DNA of 64,000 nt from Batillaria attramentaria (lineage: Eukaryota; Mollusca; Gastropoda; Batillariidae), in contig JACVVK020000531.1 of the NCBI GenBank assembly GCA_018292915.2, forward strand, positions 273,501-337,500. Direction: 5' to 3'. This document shows, in pieces, positions 41,829 to 54,478 of the stretch. Positions within the stretch are counted from its first letter, which is position 1; the number at the start of each line of letters is the position of its first letter. The notes beneath the pieces were generated by a model. The model did no database searches. It saw only the letters and a program-made list of their open reading frames with translations, and was not told the DNA's origin. A program made the translations under genes and the position numbers.

Positions 41829-41880
41829 GTTGCTGCGCAAGGTAGCTTCCCAAAGTAGGCGGCAAGAGGAGTTGGGAAGG
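41829..41880 (+). promoter_or_regulatory. Candidate X-box and 5' non-coding exon of ODAD2
   Basis: GTTGCTGCGCAAG at 41829-41841 is one base from an imperfect RFX X-box palindrome (GTTGCY-N2-GCAAC). RFX factors are known to drive motile-cilia genes. A strong donor (GAAG/GTACGT) lies at about 41878/41879, and CAG/G directly precedes the ODAD2 ATG (42439-42441), so a short non-coding first exon spliced to the ATG exon is possible. The acceptor lacks a good pyrimidine tract, so this is weakly supported. Confidence 0.3.
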
Positions 41881-42442
41881 TACGTAAAGAGGAAGATGTC
41901 ACCAAAACGTCCTTTGTATTTATTTGCATAGTCCACCCTAGGTGTAATCACCCGAAGGAGGTATTTTAGTTATCTGTTGCTTACTCGCTGCTAAGATTCA
42001 ACGAAAAAGGCGCCCATAAGTAATCGCACTATTCTGCAGCAGTGGCAACGAAGTGGTGAAGTTCGCTGCGTTCTTTCAGAAATCAAATAATCCTACTGAC
42101 GGTTTTCCTTTTCAGTTTTGTTATCCGTTTCATCAACAGTGGCTAGGTTTCGTTGTGCGTAAACTTCGATCACTTACATTCTGTGAAGCGCTAAGAGAAA
42201 TCAGGTGTCTCCATAGGACGGTCGTGATCTCATTATTTCTGTTTTATAGCATACAGTAGCCTTCCTCGATAAAACTTTTAGAAGTTTACTCTCAGCGGCT
42301 TCTTTTCTATATATGTTTGTACACATGTTTGTTTTACTGTATTCAAAGATATTCCTTATTAATTCTTGCAACATAAGGCCAGCTTTATTTGACAATCAGA
42401 AATGAAATATTCATCATAAATCTACAGAAATAAAGCAGCAGG

Positions 42443-43008
42443 ATGGGTCAAGCCCTGAGTAGTGCTGCGCAGTGGACATCTGCACAAGATGGGTCAGGGG
42501 GAAAACTGGAGCTGACGCCTATCAACGAAGAGCTGCTCAATTCCATCTTGAAGTTTGTGGAGGGGTTCAGTGGCAAGTACCCAGAGGAAGGGAAACTTAT
42601 CTTCAAGAAACCACTCTCTTGGGAAACAATGCTTACGGCCTCCCAGTTTTCTGGGGGTGGACTGAAACAGGATGCGTGAGTGTGACTTAAACCAAGGGGC
42701 ATGCACATGTTACACAGCTTGTGAACTTGTTTTACTTGTCCTGCATGCCTGCTGTAAAATTATTGACCACATAGTTGTCACAATGCTCTTGTATCAGTCA
42801 ATCAAATTGCTCTGTTATCCCCAAGGGGAAATTCAAAGATTAAATGGGTATTCACAGAGGATTTAGTGTTCCCTCGCAAAATGATTATAATTATGCATGA
42901 GCATACCTGAGAGACCAGTCGGACATAGAGTCGTTTCAAGTCGCACTTGAAAACGCATCTGTTCCGGCTGGCTTTCGACTAAGCCAACTTACGTCCTCAT
43001 GATTCAGC

Positions 43009-43078
<70 letters not shown>

Positions 43079-45864
43079 AATTATTATTATTATTATTACT
43101 TGTGTTGAGCAGCTGAGCTCAGTTCTTTTCAGTTGCAAAATATCCTTTGCTTTCATTATGTCCTGCTTCGTAAATAACCACAGCTTCTCTCATTTCCAAA
43201 TTCCCTTGCCCACGCATCTGCATGCGATCATTTCGGATGCACTTGAGCTGATTTTCATCAGAGAAAACAAAGTTTAGTGACCATGTTATTACATATCAGA
43301 GAAGCTCAATTCAGCTCTGTGGTCTCCTTTCAGGGATGGATCCTTGGTGTCAGAGGAGAAAAAGGATGATGTTCCATTGTTTAAGCTTAAGAGACAGACA
43401 CTCAGTATCATGTCGCTGGAACATGGGGAGATGGTGCTGCGGACTGCTAGCGAGAAGAAAATCACTGAGCTGCGTCTGTGTCTTGAAGGTACAGATAAAG
43501 TGTTCTTAGCTGCACTTTTGATCCTAACTTGTTATTCGTGTTTTTTTCCCAGTTGTCTCTGGAATTTACTCTTTTTTTTTAACCAAGCGCTGCTGTTTCT
43601 TGTGATTTTGTTGAATGATAATAGGGTCATCTTCCCACATCCATTCTCCAGTGGTTCAGTCCTGCCTTCCCTCTTCCAACATCACTCTATCATGGCTTTT
43701 CATCTGAATGAATGTATGTGCACTGAAACAAACTGACTCCTGGCATTGCTGATGTAGCCTTTAGGGCATCAAGCAAAAAAAAAAAAAAAAGGAAATAGAC
43801 CTGAAATGTCCCATCGAATCCTTTTTTTTCTTTAGATTGATTGGGGGGGGGGGGGGAGGTGGTGGGGGGGGGGGGGGGGATAGGAATAAGAGGTATGTGG
43901 AGCCCTTAGAATGCAATCCCTTTTTTTTTTCTTAATCTTGCTTGATTTGTGGGATTTTGTCTCCTCCTCATGAAATGACCCCTAGCATTTTGAATTTGGG
44001 CTTTGCAAGCAAAAAATAAATGAATAAGTGAATATATAAAAATAAATAAAAAGACCTATTTTTACCGAACTCTTTCTTCATATTTATTTTTCTACATAAT
44101 CGCAGCCAATCGCGACCCCGTGGTGAACATGCTGGGAGAGCGTTTCGGCACCGTCCAGGGTGACGACAACTCAATCCTACGCTACATCGAGGAGATCACC
44201 AAGGAGATGGAGCAGCTGGGCCGTGCAGAAGCAGATCAGGGGGAGAAACAGAAGCAGGAACTGAAGGAGAAGAAACTGGTGCTCAGTCTGCGACTGAAGC
44301 TGGTCGGCCTTGACCAGCAGCTTCTGAACCAGAGCATCATGAAGATCTCATCGTGAGTTGTTGTTACCACATTTCACACTTTTTGTCAAATTACCGAAGG
44401 GAAATTCCTGCTGCCTTTTCACCCACCACCGACCCTTGAAGTTTGACTCAGTTTGGTGAGGAAACATCCCCAGAAAAATTCTTGCCCACTTGTCTGGGCT
44501 GATGATGACATTTTTCTGCATCTGTCAGTGATGATGAAAGGAAGTGACCAAAAGCATGTTCAGGCTTGCACATCACTTGTATGTTTCTCAACTGAAAAGT
44601 TTATAATTACCTTGTTGGTTTGCAGACAAGTGCGACTGACTCCGGAGATGGTGGAGAAAGAGGTGATGTTGCTGCGCGACCTTTCTGGGGATGATGAGGA
44701 GAAATGTGTCCTTGAGTACATAAACTATTATGGTGAGGGTTTTTGTTGTTGTTCTTATTGTACATTTTTGTGTTTTGTTTTGTTCTGTTTTTTATGTGTC
44801 TTCATTGAAGGGACTCAGCATTTTACGATAATGTATTATTTCAGACAAGATGCAACTTTTTTTTTTTCTTTTTTTTTTTTCTTTCTTGTCTTCATCAGTT
44901 TATGAGTTGCATTGTCACTGCAACCAAACTCATACTCATTGTAGCCAATTTACTCTGCCAGTGACATGAAACTAAACAATAAAAGCTTTCCTGTTGCACT
45001 GCTTTCAGGTGAAAGCTTTGTCTACAAAAATGGTTGCCGGGCGCAGCCATGGCGACAGCTCCATGGTGACATCTGCTACATTGAGGCCAAACCACATGAT
45101 GTGGGTAATCCTCTCCATGTCACAGCCAACACCAGTGGTTATTACCTCAACAAGGTAATTTAACATTTGCCTAATAAATACCTCTTTACCTCTTCTGTAT
45201 AAAATAATTGATAAATGATAATGCCTGGCCCAACATGCATCAACATACATGGACAGTTCAATTTGAAAACGGCATCTTGGTGCTCAGAAAAGTGGACGCA
45301 CAATTTGCCCGTATCTCTCAGAAATCTGCCCTATGCAGCTTTTGAGGTTGTTCCATTGAGAAATTTAACCACCACATTTCCACAGGGCTCACACAGTTTC
45401 ACATCCCTTTGCTTTCCTTTTTTAAGCTGAAGCGGCAAACACTTCATTTATTAATTTACATCCTCTAAAACATGCTTTCTGAAACCGTGCATGTACATGG
45501 AAAGTGTAATGTAAATGGACTTCTTTTTCACCCTGTCTCATACACTTTTGTTTCTTTCACTTGATTCTTAGACGCAAATGTTTATTTTCTAAACAGCTCA
45601 TTTACAAATAGTGGTGCCTAACACTGACAGTGTGAGGTATTTTCTCTGCTGTTGATGGGTTTGTTGGTTCCCTTTCACATTAATTTCTGTGCATGTTTCT
45701 TTCCTTGCTTGCTAGAAGTTGGGGGGGGGGGGGGAGGGGTCTTGATGGGGTTGGTTGTTTATTTATTTATCTCTTTATTCATTTGTTTGTTTGTTTGTTT
45801 ATTTCATGGGGGTTTTAAGTTTTTTTTCCTATGTGCATCACTGATTTTCAAAGTACTAGATATG

Positions 45865-45934
<70 letters not shown>

Positions 45935-45935
45935 G

Positions 45936-45969
<34 letters not shown>

Positions 45970-47841
45970 CATACTTTGGGTTTTAACTGTGATGTCATAA
46001 ATGCACCTTGCATCATGAAATGATGTCATTCTGTTGTGATGTCATTCTAAGTCAAAAACTTAGATGAAGTTCTTTTGTGATGTCACTTTATTTCTGACAA
46101 GCAGACTTTATATGAGGTGAGGCTTTGGCAGTTTCTCAGTTTAGTTGTCACTCAAGCCTAGGTTGTTTTTTTGCATTTTTGGGGAGGTAAATAATTACTG
46201 AGTGATCATATGATAGCATTTGCTAGTTTGATCTTTCTTTGCTGTGTCATCCTTGCTTGCAACATTGACAGATGATGGTCAGAGTAAACAGACTTTGGGA
46301 TTATAGCTGTCTTTCTGCAGCATTGTACCCATCATTTCAAACTTTTTTTTCAAAATGTTTGCAACCATTTTCCTGTTACAGGGGCCAGACCCAGAGAAAC
46401 CAGGGCATCTGGATTACAGTCGGCCAGATCAGGATACATACCGTGATCTGGTGACACTCCTCAAGGCAAAATCTCCTAAGTTCGCAGAGATAATCAACCA
46501 GCAGGTATGCGGTCTTCTTCCCATCATGCTTAACTACACGTGTACTGGTTGTAGAGGTTGTCATTAAACTTACATTATACAGATCTTGCACATTGTGTAT
46601 CACATGGTACACATTATGCTCTGCTGGCCTGGCAGCAGCTGGCGGGCAAGCAAACTACAACCCGTAGGATGAGCATGTTGATGATGTAACATGTAAGAGC
46701 TCAGTAGAGTACTGTTCATTTAAGAGAACAGAGGGTGGGGTGAGTGTTAGGGAGTTTTTAAGTGAACAGAAAAAAGAAACTTGTGCATGGATAATTATTT
46801 ATATATATAAGTCTTCTTTCATTTGTGTGTTTTCTGAGTTATTTATTTCTAATTTTCTTCCTCCCTTTTCCCCATTTATTGTTTACCTTTTTCTTTTCTT
46901 CTTTTTTTTGGGGGTGGGGATGGGTGGGTGGCAGGGGGGTGCATATATGTGACCTTCCACGACAAAACTCGGCTTAAGTGCAAAATGTTCAATTTTTTGT
47001 TTTTGGAGCAATCTTAAACAGCCTTGCTCTTTACAGTGCCAAAAAACTCCTTTTAAGACATCATAATTTAAGGGCAGAACTACCTGATGTTGGCAAAATC
47101 TCAATATCGACCAGATAGCACCCGCTGACCTTTGTTAGCCTCTAGCTCGGAACAGCGGCGTGTGTCTTACGCCGGGTTTTCTCGTGGACGGTCACATATA
47201 TGTGCCATAGTAGTAATTGACTTCTGACTTCTAAGTTTTCTCTTCCCACTTGAGTTTGGGGAGCCAGGATAGCCATAGAACATTTGGGGATTTTCAGTGC
47301 TTATAGGTCGTGAGTTTGAATCCAGGGTGTGAGCCACAAATTTGTGCTGGCTTCTTCCCTGTTGCCCATCTTTGATATCACCCTTCTGTAGTGCAAAAGT
47401 ATATATATGTTAAACCCAAAACCCACCAACTATCCAAGCACTCAAGCACATTTTACCCCTCGATACTCTTACAGGAATTTGCTCTTCACGAGGACGCCAA
47501 AAAAGACGAGCGCAGGATGGAGGTTGCTGCGGACGACGATCAAGACGGGGGCGGCACGAACCGAACAGAGCAGCAGTATGCCCAGAGAGACCAGCAGGAC
47601 GAGAAGGAGGGCAAGGCGAAGACGCAACACCAGAACAAGAAAAAGATGGAGCCGTCCCTCAGGTGGCAGAACCTGGGCATGGAGGAGCACAAGGAGGAGG
47701 AGGAGGCCAACAGGCAGAAGCAGAAGGAGAAGAAGAAGCTGAAGCGGAAGAGCTCGGACAAGTGGGTGATTTGTTTGGTTTGGTTGGTTGGTTGGTTGGT
47801 TGGTTGGTGGTGGTGGTGGTGGTGGTGGTGGTGGTGGTGGC

Positions 47842-47892
<51 letters not shown>

Positions 47893-50800
47893 ACATGTGT
47901 GTGTTAGCACAGAGTCCTCTTTTGTGAGAGCAGTGATTCATAAGAAGTTTATTATCATTATTATCATAATCATCATTATTATCAGTAGTACTGTAGTACT
48001 AGTAGTCGTTAAATTTGAGAGGGCTCTGTTACAGCTTTCATTGTCTGTGTTATTGTGCTGTGCAGGCACAAGTCTAAGACTCCTGTCGAGCCACAGGACT
48101 CCTTCAGCGAGAGTTCCACAGAGAGTGAGGAGGAGGAAGAAGCAGTGGAGAGGCGAGCGGAGGCCAATGCCGACCTGCCATCTGAATACTGGCAGATCCA
48201 GAAACTCGTCAAGTATCTCAAGGTAACTATAATCAGATAGTCAAAATTCGAAAATAATTTGAGGGAATCGCTCAGAGGAGGAGTGAGGGGGGCTAGGACA
48301 GGTGATCATGCATGCATTAAATCAGTACTGGTTGTAGACAGTTATTATTTTGCAGGTTTGTGGACTTTTTTGTGTGGAGTCAATGAGCATGCCCAGTGAC
48401 AAGAAATTTGTAGGCGGAATGCACTGTCTTGTATTAGGAATGCACTGAGGCATCACTGCTGAGGATTGCAAGAAATTTGCAGTGTTTAACTTTTGACACC
48501 TCACTGAGCTATAACGCTGTCGTCTGGATCTGCCCTTCTCCCGCCTCTGGATCACTTCGCCACCCTCACCAGGAGGAGCACTCTGCATTTCCCTCTCTCC
48601 ATAATGGGACTGTAAAATATACCAATTACCAACCAATGTTTGCTTTGCAGGGGGGTAACCAGACCGCTACCATCATTGCCTTGTGCTCGCTGCGTGACTT
48701 CAACTTGGCCCAAGAAACCTGCCAGTTGGCCATCCGCGACGTGGGTGGGCTGGAGGTGCTTATCAACCTGCTGGACACAGAGGAGGTCAAATGCAAGGTC
48801 AGTCAGTGCATTTTTTTTTTTTTTTTTTTAAACTACTTTATTGTCCCTTTCGGGAAATTCGGGCTGCTTCCCCCGGGGGAAGTGCATCAGCGCAGTGCAG
48901 CGCCACCCAGTACCTATCTTTTAGGTACAGGAACGTCTGCCTGGCTTCCCTAGCTAGTATTCCTATCCCAGCAACATTCATTGTTGGCAAGTTGAGCACT
49001 GATGCCCCCAAAAAATGAAGAGAAGGAAAGTAAAAAAATTATTTCAAAAACGCTAAGAACGGAGATGTGTCTTGAGGTGCCGCTTGAATGTATGGATTGT
49101 TGCGGAATCTGACCTGAGGTGTGCTGGCAAGTTGTTCCCAGAGGGAAGGAGCTGCATTCTTGAAAGCCAACACCTCTAACTGACCAAATAAATGAACCAA
49201 ACGACAAAACAGCAGTCAGAAAAATCACTCATAACTGAACACTGAAGTCAGACTCAGCAAGGTTATACACGTGAATACCAGGCTTTGTTAGTCTTCAGTC
49301 ACACACGATGGTATTGGCGTATTTACACCATAATGGGAAGCGTCATGCGCTTCCTTTGTGGATGGGCAATATATGAACATTAAGCCTGTGTCTTTCATCT
49401 GTCAGCAAGGTCACACCAACTGCAAACAGCTGGTTCACGGTGTTCATGCAGTCAACAAGGCCAAACTTTTGATCAGTAACTGTAGCTTCATATGCAACAA
49501 TTGAATTAACACACACATGACTGGGCACTGCATTTCAGATCGGCGCTCTGAAAATCTTGAAGGAGATATCTCGCAACACACAGATCCGTCGCTCCATTGC
49601 TGACCTTGGTGGGCTGCAAACAATGGTGAAGATCCTGCGTGACCCTGACAAGGATCTGAAATGCCTTGCTGCAGAGACCATCGCCAACGTGGCCAAGTTC
49701 CGGCGCGCTCGCCGTACTGTCAGACAACATGGCGGCATCAAGAGACTGGTGAGTTCATTGTCATGTCAGACAGATTAGACAAGAAAGGAACAATGTCCCA
49801 AGTGGTCCATTTTCCCTCTTCTTCTTTTTAAAAATATTTTTAAGGGTTTTTTTTATTTTGTGTTTGAAAATGGGTAGATTTTTTTTCAGCTGATAAGAGT
49901 GGTTTTGAAGGTGACAGAAAACAAAAGCAACTCCCATTAAAAAAAAAATGGTTCTTTTAAAATTCACCTGTGTCTTTCTGCCATCCACACACTGACAGTG
50001 AGAGAGAGTATTAAGTTCATTCCATAAGCTGGATGAGATACCCAGGGACACGAAATTGATGTAAATGACATGATGTGCCATTTTACATCAGTGTGGTACA
50101 TTATATGCCATTTTTCATGAACATCATGTAATCTTTGGAAAATAACATCACAAGTGACTTGTACAGTAGTTGTTCTTTCTTCTTGTTGGTTACTTTGGCT
50201 GCCTCTGGCTGACTGTTTTTACCAAGATTTCAGCCAGAGCCTTGCTACTTCTGAGAATGCTGGGCTGTTTTGAATCTGTGGTGTTTCCTCGTCTCAGGTG
50301 AGCTTGCTGGACTGCGTGCCTCTGAACAGCACGCACATGACAGCCGAGATGGAACTAGATGTGGAGGTTGCGCGATGCGGAGCCCTTGCGCTGTGGAGTT
50401 GCTCCAAGAGTAAGAAGAACAAGGAGGCAATGCAGCGTGCTGGGGCTATTCCTTTGCTGGCCAAGCTCCTCAAGTCTCCACATGAGGACATGCTTATCCC
50501 TGTCGTGGGCACGCTGCAGGAGTGTGCGTCAGAGGTGAGACTAATCTCATACGTTACGTCTGGCAAGCTCGCATGCTTCTTGCAAATGATGTAAAATAGG
50601 TTTGCTGAAACAGAACACAAACGTATGATCCCAGTCTAAATGTTTAGAGGATTTTGTTGCTGTCGTTGTTGTTTATTTTCGTTTGTGGTTCATTTTGTTG
50701 TTGTTATTATTGTTTGGTTCTTTGCTGGTTTTTTCCTTAATTTTATTTCATTTTGTTTCATATTATGTTATAGTAGACATGACATTTTTATCTAAGGCAT

Positions 50801-53800
50801 GCAGTGACTAAAATCACTCATAAGTGTTAGCACTGCATGAGTACTTGCCAGAATCATAAATGAAACGTTTTAAATATTTTAAATGTTTGATACATTAGAT
50901 ATTTTCCTTGGGTTTTCTTTATCATTTAAGGGACTTTGTGTGTGTTTCAGCCAAGTTACCGGCTGGCGATCCGAACAGAGGGCATGATCGAAGATCTGGT
51001 GAAGAACCTGAAAAGTTCCAACCCAGAGCTACAGATGCACTGTGCTTCCGCTATTTTCAAGGTAACCGCACACTCTTTTTCATTCAAAATTTATTCACTT
51101 GTTTTCTCTATAACATATAGATATGTGTGTTTTCTGGATGTTTCAAACTCAGTACAGATTTTTTCCACCCTGACTTCATGCATCTGCGCTTTAACAATAA
51201 TTTTTATGAAGAAGTTTCTGGAGCATGCCATTTCCATTTACAGTGTGCCGAGGAAAAAGAGACGCGAGACTTGGTGCGGCAGTACGGGGGCCTGGACCCG
51301 CTCGTTGCACTTCTGAAGCAGGTGGATAACAAGGAACTGCTTGCTGCGGCTACCGGCGCCATCTGGAAGTGTGCCATCAGCCCAGAGAATGTGTCACGTT
51401 TCCAGGAGCTCAAGGCCATTGAGCTGCTTGTCGCCTTGCTTAGCAATCAACCGGAGGAGGTGAGTTCTCCCAGTAGGAGTCATTAACTAGCACTACAACG
51501 TTGTCATGGAATAGCACGTACTATTTTAAGAACAGCTCAAGAGAAGTCGGCAATGCATGTCATCCTTTGCTATTCTCAGCATGGAGTACATAACGCCCAA
51601 ATTCCACTTTGGCGTCAATGTATTTTGCATGAGTAAATATTCCTGTAAATGCCAGGAACACTCCACTGTTCAGTACAACTGGATTTTTTAAAACTGCAGT
51701 CAGTTTTTTCCAGGACAGTGCATGTAGCTGGGGCTAAATAGAGCTGTTAGTTGTCCCTTCAAGTTTTAAGCAGACCTCATCAGAACATCATTCTGTTTTT
51801 CCTTTGAAAGAGTATTGTCAAGTGGTTACGCAGCTCACACAAGATACTTGAGGTGCTTCATATGTATAGGAACTGTTATAGGACATATGTTCCAGTTGAC
51901 CGAAAAAGTACAGGACATTGTCTTGCATAAGAAGAAAATGATGCATATACATGTATGTCCGCCTTGGTTAGAAAATAATTGGAATTTTGAAAATGAATTG
52001 GTCTGTGACCAATGTCCGAAGCAGATATGAACCCCCTGTACTCATACTATTTATCGGATAAATGTGGTAAAGTTTTGGCATTAAAATGAGGACAGTTGTA
52101 TGGATTGTACCACAGCAAACCAACCAAAGATTATCAAAGTTGGATTACTTTCTGCAGGTGTTGGTGAATGTTGTCGGAGCGCTCGGAGAGTTGGCCAAAG
52201 CACCACCAAATCGGGCACAGATCAGAAAGTCAGGTGGCATACCCAACCTCGTCAACCTTCTCACAGGCACTAATCAAGCGTTGCTCGTCAATGTTACAAA
52301 GGCAGTCGGTCAGTGTGCCGAGGAACCAGACAACATGACGTAAGTTTGCCCATACAAATCAGGCTTGCAGTTTGAAAAATGCCTGAACAAGTTTCCATTG
52401 AACTTCATCTGTGACCAGCCCAGTAATAGGAAGGTTGTGTTTTGATTTGTGATACACAGAGCTATACCTCTCCTGGTGAGGGCATGAGGGGGTAGCCTAC
52501 TCAAATATGACTGACAGTCTTTTGTAAAGCATTGACATGAGGTATAGTGTGAGAGAAGCTGTTGTTGCACAGTACGGTAATCTCATGAAGAGCTGTTGGT
52601 AGCAGAGGCCAGATGTCTTTTGACATACCACTGCCTTCTTTCCCGTATTGTTGGCTACCATAGCATATCTTTTATTTGTTAGTTGTTTGATTACTTGTTC
52701 TAAAATTCCCTTTTTTTAGAGTAGAGGGTTCTGCATGTGCTGACTTTTTTGGTAATTTTTTGGGGTGATGACAGAATCATCGATCGACTGGATGGTGTGA
52801 GGTTATTGTGGTCACTACTCAAGAACCAGAATCCAGAAGTGCAAGCCAGTGCGGCTTGGGCAATCTGCCCCTGTATCGAGAACGCCAAGGTATGCTGTTG
52901 ATAATGTTACACGTACATGTACATGCAGTTTTGTAATACAGCCTCTGAAAACTTTTATCACCAACTGTGTAAATGGGTAGGAACGTGCACATAAAACATG
53001 AATACTCATAAATGTAAATATACAGAAATCGTCCTGAGTAAAAGATGTTTTATGTTATGTTACCAGTATGTAACTAAATTTGTTTATACATGTATGTCAC
53101 ACAGTCAGAATGTGAAGACAGAGCTAGCGGTGCATAAGTTTTTTTCATTTCAGGCTAGGAAAACTTTGGTTATGGCCACACACACAAAACAGCAATGTCG
53201 TAAACTGACTGGCTAGTTCATTTTTTACACATGCAACAAATTGCTGTAATTGTGTGTGATGCATTACAGCAACAAGCAGAAGATAAAGAGAGTTGAAGTT
53301 ACACTTGAGGTGCTGATTTATGTGTGGACATTGTAAAATGATGTGAATGCTCAAAATTCTAAATTCAAGAATTATTGCAAGACATCTTTCACATGGACAC
53401 AATTTCTTACTGCCAACAGGATGCAGGGGAGATGGTACGATCATTCGTTGGCGGTTTAGAACTTATCGTATCCCTGCTGAAGTCGGATGATAAAGAGGTG
53501 TTGGCAGCAGTGTGTGCAGCTATTGCAAACATCGCAAAAGATGAGGAAAATTTGGCTGTCATCACAGACCACGGCGTGGTCCCCATGCTGGCCCGGCTTA
53601 CACTTACGGTCAGTTGCATTGTAGATATCCTATAGTTGGTTTTTCAAATGCAAATTCCTTTTTTTTTTGTGCCAATGAGATTAACAGACATGTCTTTGAA
53701 ATTGTGAGAAAAAAAAATCAAAATAAAAAAGATGACAAACTGAACCAAGCACAAACTACAACAGCTCAAGTGTTTGTACAGTTTGTTTTTGTTGGTTTTG

Positions 53801-54478
53801 TTCAGGTTTTTTTTTGTTGTTTTTTTTGTTACTTTAAATATTATGCTAATTTTGTAGGGTGACGACAGACTGAGACAGCACTTAGCAGAGGCCATTGCAC
53901 GCTGCTGCAACTGGGGCAATAATCGAACAGCGTTTGGCCGAGAGGGGGCAGTGGCTCCGCTAGTGAAGTACCTCAAGTCCAAAGATGAAAATGTTCACCG
54001 GTCTACAGCACGTGCCCTCTTCCAGCTGTCCAAAAATCCAGAGAACTGTATCACCATGCACGAGGCAGGAGTAGTACAGGTGTGTATTGGCGTGTGCGTG
54101 TGTGTGTGTGCACGCGCCGCGCGCACACAGTTGTGCATATTTTTTCTCCCGTTTATGTACTGCAGCTTTAGATTATCTCCCCTGGCATGTACAAGTTTTC
54201 TCCACAACTTCCACATAACAGTGAAATTTCTTTTTTCCCCAAGTGCTGTTGAAAACAAAATGATTTTACCAGAAGGTACGATGTCATCATAAAATCATAT
54301 CTTACCTTAATCATTATTATATTATCTGCTGTACCAAGTACATGATTTTTTATTTTTTTCACAGCCATTGTTGAAGATGGTCGGTTCCAAAGACGAGGAC
54401 CTTCAGGAGTCATCCGCCGGCTGTATTGGAAATATCCGACGCCTTGCCTTGGCTAATGAACGTGCAAAGTATGCATAA
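42443..54478 (+). CDS. ODAD2: ODAD2 (ARMC4), outer dynein arm docking complex subunit 2, complete
   Basis: Armadillo-repeat protein that helps dock outer dynein arms on the doublet microtubules of motile cilia and flagella. Coding exons: 42443-42675, 43334-43488, 44106-44352, 44626-44732, 45009-45154, 46382-46504, 47475-47761, 48066-48222, 48651-48797, 49539-49748, 50298-50534, 50951-51061, 51244-51459, 52158-52339, 52775-52889, 53420-53608, 53858-54079, 54365-54478. All introns have GT-AG ends and the joined frame is open for 1065 residues (human is about 1044). The N-terminus [11 protein letters not shown] with LTPINEELL and the [17 protein letters not shown] block match the family, as do [20 protein letters not shown] repeats and a terminal [15 protein letters not shown]. 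The ATG opens the conserved N-terminus. Recognition rests on the family's known conserved blocks. Confidence 0.97.
42903..43110 (-). repeat. Family E copy in ODAD2 intron 1
   Basis: CTGAGAGACCAGTCGGACAT, GCACTTGAAAACGCATCTGT and GATTCAGCTACTCTG are the reverse complement of the 13.3-kb copy. They are followed by a (TG)n run (43013-43076) and (ATT)n, the mirror of the (CA)n core and AAT head. Confidence 0.8.
43842..43881. repeat. Interrupted G-run in ODAD2 intron 2
   Basis: Two runs of a dozen or more G separated by AGGTGGT on the sense strand of the intron. It could form a G-quadruplex in pre-mRNA. Confidence 0.85.
45871..45967. repeat. (CT)n-(CA)n microsatellite in ODAD2 intron 5
   Basis: About 60 bp of CT followed by about 30 bp of CA, separated by GGGG. 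Pyrimidine-rich on the sense strand but far from the next acceptor. Confidence 0.95.
46942..47202. mobile_element. 261-bp MITE in ODAD2 intron 6
   Basis: CATATATGTGACCTTCCACG at the left end is mirrored by CGTGGACGGTCACATATATG at the right. The pairing continues through AAAAC-CGGC-TAAG, giving 37-bp terminal inverted repeats with four mismatches. The core is AT-rich and non-coding. Size and structure fit a non-autonomous DNA transposon. It does not disturb the neighbouring exons. Confidence 0.93.
47258..47432 (+). mobile_element. SINE-A diverged copy in ODAD2 intron 6
   Basis: GGGGAGCCAGGATAGCCATA, GGTCGTGAGTTTGAATCCAG, ACAAATTTGTGCTGGC, TTGATATCACCC and GTTAAACCCAAAACCCACC follow the SINE-A order but with many changes. 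It is the oldest-looking copy in the window. It lies 55 bp after the MITE and ends about 40 bp before exon 7, so its A/C/T-rich tail may contribute to the acceptor region. Confidence 0.82.
48651..54475 (+). other. ODAD2: ODAD2 exons 9-18: armadillo repeat array (residues ~486-1065)
   Basis: About 580 residues of tandem ~42-residue ARM helices. Examples are [113 protein letters not shown] and [19 protein letters not shown]. Most exon borders here are phase 0 and coincide with repeat borders, as expected for a modular solenoid. No repeat is missing relative to the family pattern I recall. Stop codon TAA is at 54476-54478. Confidence 0.95.
48812..49175. repeat. Dispersed repeat pair in ODAD2 intron 9
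   Basis: A T-run, then TTGTCCCTTTCGGGAAATTC, GGGCTGCTTCCCCCGGGG and CAGTGCAGCGCCACCCAGTA, form one repeat. CGGAGATGTGTCTTGAGGTG, GCCGCTTGAATGTATGGATT and GTTCCCAGAGGGAAGGAGCT form a second, both of types seen widely in marine invertebrate genomes. The first shares its AAATTCGG-CTGC core with the TTG dimer array at 17.6-19.3 kb. Confidence 0.6.

Larger units (their letters stand above)
42443..48222 (+). other. ODAD2: ODAD2 exons 1-8: N-terminal region (residues 1-485)
   Basis: Residues 1-78 carry the short conserved N-terminal block. Residues ~130-250 include [15 protein letters not shown] and [14 protein letters not shown]. Residues ~247-296 hold the [20 protein letters not shown] domain, a compact block between helical regions. 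Residues 297-337 have [17 protein letters not shown]. Exon 7 (338-433) is a highly charged, low-complexity Lys/Glu/Gln segment, probably disordered or coiled coil. Exon 8 ends with acidic [12 protein letters not shown] and the invariant [13 protein letters not shown] lead-in to the ARM array. G2 and S6 of MGQALS fit an N-myristoylation signal. Confidence 0.93.
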
